From a virus, in IMG/VR virus record IMGVR_UViG_3300036835_000554, positions 1 to 37,110 of that record: a stretch of 37,110 nucleotides of DNA. One strand, given 5' to 3'. Position 1 is the stretch's first letter, and each line of letters begins with the position of its first letter. The position numbers and the translations under genes were made by a program. Of this stretch, positions 1-5,487 are shown one piece after another. A model generated the notes under the pieces. That model saw only the letters and a list, made by a program, of their open reading frames with translations. It did no database searches and was not told the DNA's origin.

Positions 1-15
1 GTAAGAACCGCATGA
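1..15 (+). CDS. 3' tail of an HNH endonuclease gene (allele A, truncated by the window edge)
   Basis: The first codons read V-R-T-A-stop and overlap the next start codon as ATGA. The intact HNH gene near the other end of the window ends V-K-R-T-A-stop with the same overlap. The window therefore most likely begins inside the last codons of a second allele of that gene. Nothing more can be said from four codons. Confidence 0.4.
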   Translation, partial: VRTA

Positions 16-704
16 GCGCAGCGCTCACCACGTCCGAACAACAATTGAACCACCAGACGGCTTACTGGATCGACATCGCCCAACATACGGAGATCACCGA
101 CCAGCCGAGTTACGAGATGGCGGCCGCCCACCTGCAGGCGATTAAAGGCCTTCAGGCCGAAGCCGATCAGACCTTTGATCCCATTATTCAAAAGGCTTAC
201 GCCGCGCACCGCGAGGCGCTCGCACAGAAGAAGAAGATCACCGAGCCGCTGAATCAGGCCGAAAGTCTGCTGAAACGCAACATGGGCACTTACGTTCAGG
301 AACAGGATCGGCTACGAAGGGAAGAAGAGCGCAAGCTCCGAGAAGAAGCCGAGCGCCTGGCGGCGGAAGAGCGGGAACGCGAGATCGAAGCGGCCGAAGC
401 CCTGGGTGTCTCGGCGGAAGAGATCGCCGTGATTGCGGAAGCGCCCTTGCGCCGGCCGCCGGTCGTGGTCGCCGCGCCGCCGAGAGTCGCGGGCATCAGT
501 TCGCGCGAGATCTGGAAAGCGGAAGTGACTAACTTGCAGGCGCTCGTGAAATATGTGGCGGCACATCCGGAATTCTCGAACTTACTCAGTCCGAATATGA
601 CCGCGATCAACGCGCTCGCGCGCAGTCTGCGTTCGGCCCTTCACGTGCCGGGAATCAAGGCGTATCCGGAAGCGAATATCGCGAGTAGGAGAACGATTGG
701 ATGA
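12..704 (+). CDS. Coiled-coil phage protein of the recombination module (allele A)
   Basis: This 230-residue protein has a helical N-terminal part, a charged coiled coil rich in Glu/Arg (about residues 95-135, REEERKLREEAERLAAEE), a proline-rich linker (LRRPPVVVAAPP) and a compact C-terminal domain (IWKAEVTNLQALVKYV onward). I do not recognise a catalytic domain. A protein of this layout commonly precedes annealing or recombination genes in phages, and here it is followed by one. A second copy at 36004-36693 is about 88-90% identical by eye, with the same length to within a residue. The function may be an accessory or partner role in recombination; that is inferred from position only. Confidence 0.8.
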   Translation: MSAALTTSEQQLNHQTAYWIDIAQHTEITDQPSYEMAAAHLQAIKGLQAEADQTFDPIIQKAYAAHREALAQKKKITEPLNQAESLLKRNMGTYVQEQDRLRREEERKLREEAERLAAEEREREIEAAEALGVSAEEIAVIAEAPLRRPPVVVAAPPRVAGISSREIWKAEVTNLQALVKYVAAHPEFSNLLSPNMTAINALARSLRSALHVPGIKAYPEANIASRRTIG

Positions 705-744
705 GGCCGCGTTTCTCAGCGAGTGAGAAGAGGTAAAGAATGAG
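701..744 (+). repeat. Junction repeat element, copy 1 (39-bp period)
   Basis: An ATGAG at 701-705 contains the stop codon of the upstream gene. A second ATGAG at 740-744 contains the start codon of the downstream gene. Between them lies a GC-rich segment beginning GCCGCGTTTCTCAGCGAG. In the second allele (36690) the same two genes overlap directly as ATGAG without the insert. Related copies lie at 25099, 27139 and 30990-31062, always at gene junctions. Confidence 0.7.
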
Positions 745-1564
745 TGAATCTGCTATTTTGACCCCGACGATCGTAGAGCCCGATGATGGTTTTACCCTCC
801 GCCTGCAGCGCAAGCCGGAGGTGATCGTCGCGGAAGCCAGGCTCTGCGCCGATGCGTTAATTGCCGCCGTAAAACGCAACGGCTGGGTGCAAAAGTTCGG
901 GGGTCGCGACCATCTCTTCTTCGAGGCCTGGTCGTTTCTGGCCAGCATGTACCGGGTCACGCCGCGGACGTGCGAGACGCGCCTGGTTCAGATCGGTGAG
1001 GTGACAGGCTACGAGGCCTTTGCCGAAGCGTTTCATGTTCCGAGCGGCATCGTGATCGGCAAAGCGGATTCCATGTGCCTCGATGACGAAGAGAACTGGG
1101 ATATGCGGCCGGTGTACGAATACGATGAGCAATTGAAAAAGCGTGTCCAGGTGGGAGAACGGCCCGTGCCGCTCTTCCAACTCCGCTCGATGGCGCAGAC
1201 GCGGGCGCAGGCCAAAGCGCTCAAAGGTCCGTTCTCCTGGATCGTGGCGATGGCGGGCTACGCCCCGACTCCGGCGGAAGAAATGGGCGGCCGGCGTACA
1301 CCGTCCGGCGAAGGACAGCCGATTCAACAACCGCGCGAGAAGACGCAGCCGGCGGCTGAAAACGGCAATGGCGGTGCGAAGACCATCAGCGGCAAGCAGG
1401 CCTCGCGCATCTGGGCGATCGGCTTTTCGCAAGGCGTGGACAAAAAGATCATCGGCCAGATCCTGCGCGCGCATGGCTTCGAGCGGGCCGAAGATGTCAC
1501 GACGGATAAGTACGAAGAGATCATCGCGGCGGTCGAGAATGCGGGGGCTGGGGCGGCACAGTAG
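740..1564 (+). CDS. Probable phage single-strand-annealing/recombination protein (allele A)
   Basis: The protein has 274 residues. It begins MSESAILTPTIVEPDDGFTL, then has a core with FFEAWSFLASMYRVTP, GKADSMCLDDEENW, and the block LRSMAQTRAQAKALKGPF followed by WIVAMAGYAPTPAEEM. This core is typical of a widespread phage family found beside RecB-like exonucleases. I infer a recombinase or annealing role from the motifs and neighbours, not from a proven reaction. The C-terminal region after a low-complexity linker (about residue 185) has a small helical domain starting KTISGKQASRIWAIGF, which resembles small helical domains at the ends of other phage recombination proteins. A second copy starts at 36690 and runs off the window end. 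Confidence 0.65.
   Translation: MSESAILTPTIVEPDDGFTLRLQRKPEVIVAEARLCADALIAAVKRNGWVQKFGGRDHLFFEAWSFLASMYRVTPRTCETRLVQIGEVTGYEAFAEAFHVPSGIVIGKADSMCLDDEENWDMRPVYEYDEQLKKRVQVGERPVPLFQLRSMAQTRAQAKALKGPFSWIVAMAGYAPTPAEEMGGRRTPSGEGQPIQQPREKTQPAAENGNGGAKTISGKQASRIWAIGFSQGVDKKIIGQILRAHGFERAEDVTTDKYEEIIAAVENAGAGAAQ
1034..1160. repeat. 127-bp exact repeat, left copy
   Basis: This segment inside the annealing-type gene is identical, base for base, to the last 127 bases of the window (36984-37110). The first mismatch upstream is T at 1033 against C at 36983, and mismatches become frequent further upstream. The length fits a k-mer overlap of a de Bruijn assembler rather than a biological repeat. Confidence 0.9.
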
Positions 1565-1568
1565 CCAG

Positions 1569-2063
1569 CTAATCCTTCTTGGGCGCTGGAGGTTGCGGCG
1601 GTGACGGTGGTAGGGGCGGTCTTCGCGGAGGTGCTGGATAGGGCGATCTCGGCTCGATATTCTTGTGACGATCGGGCGGCGGAGGCTGGCGATCGCGTCC
1701 GGGAATCGGTATCACTCAACAGCATTTCGCATTGCGCTCGCAGCAGAGTGTAACCAACATGGAGCCGTTCGGTACTTCGAATCTGCGCGCGCAGGCGGCT
1801 GAAGGGAAGCAAAACCCGATGAGCGAGGCAACGGCGGCCAGTCCAGCCGGAACAAGATCGGGCAAACGCAAGGCCGGCGTCGTTGTCACAGCGGCAAGCC
1901 CGGCAAAGACGCCGCCCAGCGCTTGAAGGCGTTGATCCCGATGCGAGAGACTCATCGCCTGGGCCGCGTAATAGTCTTCATTCAATACCGCGTGTCGAAA
2001 ACGGTCGTAATTGCGGGCCACAAAGCGGTATACGGCCTCTTCTTTCTCCTCTTGCGCATTCAT
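1569..2063 (-). pseudogene. Two-TM membrane protein (SLATT-like layout), apparently frameshifted
   Basis: Reading from ATG at 2063 (MNAQEEKEEAVYRF) gives a charged helix, a first hydrophobic segment (LGGVFAGLAAVTTT) and a second (PAGLAAVASLIGF). The frame then turns into a Cys-rich tail with a stop at 1716-1718. One extra T in the four-T run (A run at 1811-1814 on the plus strand) would restore a natural helix starting LLPFSRLRAQIRSTERL, as expected after the second TM of SLATT-type proteins. A proline-rich stretch (PPLPPSPPQPPAPKKD) ends at 1569 in the original frame, five bases from the convergent gene's stop. It could instead be a separate 48-residue product from GTG at 1715. Whether the shift is a sequencing error or a real lesion is open. 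The SLATT comparison is an inference from topology only. Confidence 0.4.
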
Positions 2064-2083
2064 ACCGTCAGTATGCACATTGC

Positions 2084-2098
2084 TTTCCCGCTACACTG
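2084..2098. repeat. 15-mer shared with 3775-3789
   Basis: TTTCCCGCTACACTG occurs here and again, exactly, at 3775-3789. Both copies lie in intergenic DNA upstream of minus-strand accessory genes (the 2-TM protein and the PanA-like antitoxin). On the plus strand TACACT could be a -10 box, but no matching -35 is seen. It may be a regulator site. Confidence 0.4.
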
Positions 2099-2216
2099 GG
2101 AGGCGCGTTTACCAAATTTCGTCTGAGGAGACAGCCGCCGCGCTCGCATGGGAAGTAAGAAGGGCCTTTGGGTGCGGCGGTTCTTTTCGTATGGATCCCG
2201 GACGTAATCCTTTTGG

Positions 2217-2245
2217 GCCGGCTTAGGCCGGCGCTCCTCTATACT
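2217..2245 (+). promoter_or_regulatory. Inverted repeat and possible -10 box before the 77-residue gene
   Basis: A perfect inverted repeat GCCGGC-TTAG-GCCGGC (2217-2232) is followed by TATACT at 2240-2245, only seven bases before the ATG at 2253. If TATACT is the -10 box, the transcript would start at or next to the ATG and be leaderless. There is no T-run after the inverted repeat, so an operator is more likely than a terminator. No convincing -35 box is seen. The rest of 2099-2216 shows nothing I can assign. Confidence 0.35.
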
Positions 2246-2252
2246 GCGAGGA

Positions 2253-2486
2253 ATGCCCCCTGACTGGAAACAGCAGCTACGCGCACTTGAGCCGGGATGG
2301 GATTCATATAAAGGCAAGCCGATCACGGAAGCCGCCATAACAGCCGTAGAGAATGCACTCAAGTGTTTTCAGGAAATGCCGCACATCGTCCCCTGTGGCG
2401 ACGGCGGCATTCAGATCGAGTGGCATAACCACGGGGTGGATATCGAGATTCAGTTCTCGCCCAACGGCGAACAGAAGCTCGATTGA
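2253..2486 (+). CDS. Conserved small hypothetical protein (GWDSY / GGIQIEWH type)
   Basis: This 77-residue soluble protein has two motif blocks: LEPGWDSYKGKPITEAAI near residues 12-29 and GDGGIQIEWHNHGVDIEIQF near residues 49-68. Small proteins with this pairing occur in many bacterial and phage genomes, but I know of no assigned activity. It is followed after 13 bases by another small gene on the same strand, whose start is preceded by a GAGGAG ribosome site at 2485-2490. A leaderless start is possible because no ribosome site fits before its own ATG. Confidence 0.7.
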   Translation: MPPDWKQQLRALEPGWDSYKGKPITEAAITAVENALKCFQEMPHIVPCGDGGIQIEWHNHGVDIEIQFSPNGEQKLD

Positions 2487-2499
2487 GGAGATCTGAGAA

Positions 2500-2715
2500 A
2501 TGCCCCCTGTGTCGGAAAATAGCTTGCCCGACTGGTATCGGATCGCGCAGAGCCGTCTGAAACGTATCGAAGAACTAGAGGCAAAACTTGCAGAAACAGA
2601 AGCCAAGTTCGATCTGGAGCATGAGGCGTACATGGATCTGTTCCATCAGCTTTCCGAATACGAACGTAAGGAACTGGCCCAGCAACTGCCTTCTCGCAAA
2701 ACTACCGACGACTAA
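2500..2715 (+). CDS. Small coiled-coil protein
   Basis: This 71-residue hydrophilic protein is dominated by one predicted coiled coil (RLKRIEELEAKLAETEAKF, about residues 19-37) and a second helix (YMDLFHQLSEYERKELA). No catalytic or metal-binding motif is visible. GAGGAG just upstream is a good ribosome site. It forms a two-gene unit with the preceding 77-residue gene and converges on the minus-strand toxin-like gene. The 50 bases between them show no clear terminator. Confidence 0.6.
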   Translation: MPPVSENSLPDWYRIAQSRLKRIEELEAKLAETEAKFDLEHEAYMDLFHQLSEYERKELAQQLPSRKTTDD

Positions 2716-2767
2716 GCCCAACAAAACAAGCCTATTTCCGATAATGCCCATTCTGTGAAAGAGGCGT

Positions 2768-3157
2768 TTAGCGGCGTGGATTTCCCGGAAATAGATAGCG
2801 CGCCACGATGGCGATCAGGCCCAGGATTCCGGTGGCGGTCCCGGCGATCAAAGAGATCACTACCGGGTCGCCGAGATGAAAACCCCGGAACTGAAATCCG
2901 TCGATCAGAATGACAACCACGATAAAGGCGAGCCAGGTCACCAGCACGAAAAAAATGCGCGAGGCGTATAGCTTGCGTTCGGCAGTATCCTGCCGCATGC
3001 TGCGGACGTGTTCGTGCTCCCGGTCGGTTTCGAGCGCCGCTTGCTCTTCTTCGGATTTCTGATCGGGTTGATCACTGACATGTGCGGGACGGGCTTTCAG
3101 GATTTCATCCCGTATACGATCGGCATTGCTCTCTGGAGGGTCAGTCGGCTCGGGCAC
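2768..3157 (-). CDS. Two-TM membrane protein, candidate toxin of a Panacea TA pair
   Basis: The 129-residue protein has a long acidic, charged N-terminal region (about residues 1-67) followed by two hydrophobic segments, IFFVLVTWLAFIVVVILI (about 69-86) and VVISLIAGTATGILGLIAIV (about 98-117), then a short basic tail. Its start overlaps the end of the DUF4065 gene by 17 bases, so the two are translated together. Panacea-domain (DUF4065) antitoxins are known to be encoded beside many unrelated toxins, some of which act on the membrane. The toxin role here is inferred from that partnership and topology. A superinfection-exclusion or other membrane role is an alternative. Confidence 0.65.
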   Translation of the reverse strand: MPEPTDPPESNADRIRDEILKARPAHVSDQPDQKSEEEQAALETDREHEHVRSMRQDTAERKLYASRIFFVLVTWLAFIVVVILIDGFQFRGFHLGDPVVISLIAGTATGILGLIAIVARYLFPGNPRR

Positions 3158-3653
3158 TGACGAAATGTTCTCTTATGACCTGGTCCGGGATGGTCAGCCC
3201 CTTGCGTCCTGGATTCTTGTTGTACACCGAAAACCAGGGCGAGTCCGGGGCATGCGTAAGGTTAGAAAGCTGAATGGCGGAAAAACCGCCATAGGCTTCC
3301 CAGACTGTATCGAGAAGCGCCTTCGTTTGCTGGTTGATGCCCAGATACGGATAGTCGTCGATCGACGGCGTCACGAACTGATAGGGGTCCAGTTCGCTCG
3401 GCGCGAACTCGGTCGCCTTCGTTGTAATCGGGCCACTGCCATATCGCTTGAACTCCTCATACAGCGAGCGTATGACCGGGCCATAAGTCCAGGCCTGGAT
3501 GAACTCATCTATCAGCGGCCGATTGTAAAAGACCAGATTCCAGGCGTGCGCGTAGTACACCAGCTTCTGGATCTTCATGGGATTCAGAGTTTGCCCGTGG
3601 ATACGCGCCAGGTCGAGGAAATAGTTGGCGATCGCTTTGGCCGAGTAGGGCAT
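3141..3653 (-). CDS. DUF4065/Panacea-domain antitoxin-like protein (PanA/SocA/GepA family)
   Basis: Starting at ATG 3653 (MPYSAKAIANYFLDLA) the protein has 170 residues, a normal length for the family. The hallmark segments are SAKAIANYFLDLA at the N-terminus, the helix MKIQKLVYYAHAWNL near residues 26-40, and the block QAWTYGPVIRSLYEEFKRY, all typical of DUF4065. Such proteins neutralise a toxin encoded next to them. Here the overlapping downstream partner is a two-TM protein. A longer start at TTG 3689 would add 12 unlike residues and is less likely. A GGCAGC/GCTGCC inverted repeat at about 3714-3732 lies upstream and could be an operator. Confidence 0.8.
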   Translation of the reverse strand: MPYSAKAIANYFLDLARIHGQTLNPMKIQKLVYYAHAWNLVFYNRPLIDEFIQAWTYGPVIRSLYEEFKRYGSGPITTKATEFAPSELDPYQFVTPSIDDYPYLGINQQTKALLDTVWEAYGGFSAIQLSNLTHAPDSPWFSVYNKNPGRKGLTIPDQVIREHFVSARAD

Positions 3654-3689
3654 CCGTTCGTGACGCGAGCAGCTATTAGACAGTCCCAA

Positions 3690-3987
3690 AAAGAACAGGG
3701 ATGTATAAAATCTGGCAGCCTGAAAAGCTGCCGCTCACCAGCGCTTCTAGCATAGACCAGGCGCAACGAGCCCGTTTCCCGCTACACTGTTTCTACTACT
3801 CCGACACCAAGAGCGGTTCGCGTCCAAACGGGAAAAAGAAAAAGAGTGACTGTTAGGGTGCGGGCCGCTCCGGGTCAATCCCGACCGACGTCGAAGCATG
3901 CCTTCGGGCGTCTGGCGGTTCTTGCATGCACCTAGGCCGCCGACAAGGGGGCTAACGGGATGACGTTAAATCCGGAGGGCATCGGGC
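3690..3987. other. 298-bp intergenic region with hairpins
   Basis: No plausible gene is seen. The stretch holds the GGCAGC/GCTGCC inverted repeat near 3714-3732, the second 15-mer TTTCCCGCTACACTG (3775-3789), and a GC-rich structured segment at about 3855-3960. That segment contains a CGAAG-CATGC-CTTCG hairpin and repeated GCATGC palindromes. It lies between two minus-strand genes and may hold the Panacea promoter and possibly a small RNA; neither is proven. Confidence 0.4.
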
Positions 3988-4317
3988 CTATTCCGCGCGA
4001 AAGATTTTTGCAAAGACTCTTCCTGCCACCTGAAAATCTTTGGTCTTGAGCAATCGCGCGAAAGCCCGGATCTTCTCACGGTCTTGCTCGCGTCGAGGAA
4101 TGTCGGCTGTATCGATAAATGACTTTCTTGTTGGAATCGCTTCGCCAAGACTTTTTTCCAGCGACCGAATCACATACTTCTTTATCGTCGAGCCCTCTTG
4201 TTCAACTCGTATTCCGAGCTTCTTTCGGAGTGAAGCGGGCACGCGTATGCATAGATTCATCTCCTCTTTAGAGATTGCCCCGACTTGATCTTCGGGCTTT
4301 TGTGATGGCGCGCTCAC
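3988..4317 (-). CDS. Ribbon-helix-helix-like DNA-binding protein
   Basis: In this 109-residue protein the stretch MNLCIRVPASLRKKLGIRVE (about residues 21-40), followed by GSTIKKYVIRSLEKSLGE, has the strand-helix-helix pattern of ribbon-helix-helix repressors. The C-terminal third is a charged helix (REKIRAFARLLKTKDF). A shorter start at the internal Met (4257) would give an 89-residue protein. Directly upstream is a dense set of direct and inverted repeats (4337-4374), as expected for an autoregulated repressor. It sits in the accessory block between the Panacea pair and the integration genes, so it may control either. Its target is not visible from sequence. Confidence 0.6.
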   Translation of the reverse strand: MSAPSQKPEDQVGAISKEEMNLCIRVPASLRKKLGIRVEQEGSTIKKYVIRSLEKSLGEAIPTRKSFIDTADIPRREQDREKIRAFARLLKTKDFQVAGRVFAKIFRAE

Positions 4318-4336
4318 TCATAAAAAAAGGTATCAA

Positions 4337-4374
4337 TGCATTCAAGCATGCAACATTGTTGCATTAAAGCATGC
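4337..4374. promoter_or_regulatory. Direct and inverted repeats, probable operator
   Basis: TGCATTCAAGCATGC (4337-4351) is repeated as TGCATTAAAGCATGC (4360-4374) with one mismatch and a 23-bp spacing. The gap is bridged by a perfect inverted repeat GCAACA-T-TGTTGC (4350-4362). The cluster lies 20 bases upstream of the ribbon-helix-helix gene start, the usual place for its own operator. Confidence 0.5.
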
Positions 4375-4599
4375 TACAACTGGGGATTTAGTACTAGGTC
4401 TCAAGCCCTCTAGGACCCAGTACCCTCCTTCCCTGCCATAAGCCCGTATTTCATTGAAATGACAACCGCTTTCCAAACAAAAACGCTTTGCAACGTGCTT
4501 CGTAATGCAAGTGTAATTACGTGGTTCTCGAAACAAGGCAAGGGCTTGTGAGACAAAAAACTCTTGCATCCAGAGGTCAATCGGAGCTAAATTCGCCAT
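4342..4599 (-). CDS. Hypothetical 85-residue protein
   Basis: From ATG 4599 the frame encodes MANLAPIDLWMQEFFVSQ, then a mixed hydrophobic and charged sequence, ending in the operator-like repeats (VVACFNATMLHA). Composition is protein-like, unlike the longer open frame continuing upstream on this strand, which is antisense to the excisionase-like gene. No ribosome site is evident and I recognise no family. It may be a real small gene ahead of the ribbon-helix-helix gene (24 bases away), or noncoding DNA upstream of that regulator. Confidence 0.3.
   Translation of the reverse strand: MANLAPIDLWMQEFFVSQALALFREPRNYTCITKHVAKRFCLESGCHFNEIRAYGREGGYWVLEGLRPSTKSPVVACFNATMLHA
4391..4423. repeat. Imperfect inverted repeat, 10-bp arms
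   Basis: GTACTAGGTC (4391-4400) and GACCCAGTAC (4414-4423) form a 10-bp stem with one mismatched pair and a 13-base loop. There is no T-run, so it is not a standard terminator. It lies between the regulator and the integration genes. Confidence 0.4.
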
Positions 4600-4902
4600 T
4601 GTCAGTTTTACTGGTACGCACCTCCCTCGGTACCAGGACCGACGTCGAATTCGCTCAGGGAAATTCGTAAAACGATATGGCTGTGCCCGTGGTGTCTCCG
4701 TTGCCTGCGAACGAACGATCTGGCGAGTCTGCGCGACATGATCGATTCGCTCACCTCGCACGAGCAGATTGACTTGTGGACCGAGCGGGCGCTGGATGTA
4801 GGGATTGATCCGTGGTGAGGGAGTTCTAAGAAAGGAAGTACGAGCATTGCCGCGAGCGAGGTTCGGTTGAAGAAAGTATCGCAAACGCAGGAATGCGCCG
4901 CT

Positions 4903-5142
4903 ATGCCCCTGACGATCGAGGAAGTGTTCCGGCGTACCATTCGCGACGAATTCGAGCGGCTGCACGTCGTCCAGCGCGTGCTGGTGGATATCGATGAGGT
5001 ATCCGAGATGTACGGCATGAGCGTGGGCGGAGTGCGCAACCTGGTGGCAGAAGGCAAACTGACGCCGGTGGACGGCCTGGACAGCCGTTTGCGCTTCGAC
5101 ATCAACGAAGTGCTGGCGCTGGTGAAGAAAAAGAAGAAGTGA
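4903..5142 (+). CDS. Excisionase-like small helix-turn-helix protein
   Basis: The 79-residue protein starts at ATG 4903 (MPLTIEEVFRRTIRDEF). Its second half has the compact winged-helix pattern of MerR/excisionase (HTH_17-like) proteins: VLVDIDEVSEMYGMSVGGV, then RNLVAEGKLTPVDG and LRFDINEVLALVKKKK, where the last block is the usual 'RF...EV..' tail. The gene lies 48 bases upstream of the integrase unit in the same direction, the common xis-int order. It may direct excision or regulate the integrase promoter, whose repeats are just downstream. A TTG start at 4867 would add 12 residues. Confidence 0.6.
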   Translation: MPLTIEEVFRRTIRDEFERLHVVQRVLVDIDEVSEMYGMSVGGVRNLVAEGKLTPVDGLDSRLRFDINEVLALVKKKKK

Positions 5143-5155
5143 TTTGAGTTTGTGT

Positions 5156-5184
5156 CGTAATTTTGGCGTAATTACTGGTATAAT
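5156..5184 (+). promoter_or_regulatory. Integrase promoter with extended -10 and repeated CGTAATT sites
   Basis: TGGTATAAT (-10 box TATAAT at 5179-5184 with upstream TG) lies six bases from the ATG at 5191, so the transcript would begin at the start codon and be leaderless. There is no ribosome site and no good -35 box. CGTAATT occurs at 5156-5162 and 5168-5174, a 12-bp direct repeat upstream of the -10. The same bases form an inverted repeat GTAATT/AATTAC. This looks like an activator or repressor site. Confidence 0.55.
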
Positions 5185-5190
5185 TATGCT

Positions 5191-5487
5191 ATGCCGCCCA
5201 AGCCTGGAACTCCCAAGCGCCCACATGGCGCCGGATCGTTAGTTCGCCGTCCAAACAACCGATGGAAGCTGCATTATCAGAAGGAAAACGGCGAATACCA
5301 CACCGAGACGATCACAGCCGAAACGCAAGAGCATGCCGAACGCGAACTTTTTCTCCGTACACTTCCACGGCGGCGCCGCTTGCTTGCGCGCGGCCGCGTC
5401 GATACTCAACAGCAATGGCAGGAATTGCTGCGCGAGCTGATGCACACCGCCGAGGCAGCGCTCGCCGATGCGGAGAAGAATGTATGA
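5191..5487 (+). CDS. Small arm-type DNA-binding protein coupled to the integrase
   Basis: The 98-residue basic protein begins MPPKPGTPKRPHGAGSLV and continues RRPNNRWKLHYQKENGEY. This resembles the N-terminal arm-binding (AP2-like) domain of tyrosine integrases. The downstream integrase itself begins with a comparable block (SHGDGTVRETKTGWQCEYRR). The second half is helical (QQQWQELLRELMHTAEAALA). Its stop overlaps the integrase start as ATGA, implying coupled translation. It could be a duplicated arm domain now encoded separately, or a remnant of an integrase gene. The role, perhaps in arm-site occupancy, is inferred. Confidence 0.55.
   Translation: MPPKPGTPKRPHGAGSLVRRPNNRWKLHYQKENGEYHTETITAETQEHAERELFLRTLPRRRRLLARGRVDTQQQWQELLRELMHTAEAALADAEKNV

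Noticed and set aside
4487-4497. CGCTTTGCAAC resembling the end of the CRISPR repeat
   Set aside because: Only ten bases match and there is no hairpin half; this is compatible with chance.
4342-5226. A 294-residue minus-strand frame
   Set aside because: Its first 200 residues are antisense to the excisionase-like gene and rich in His/Arg/Gln; only the last 85 residues were kept as a weak candidate.
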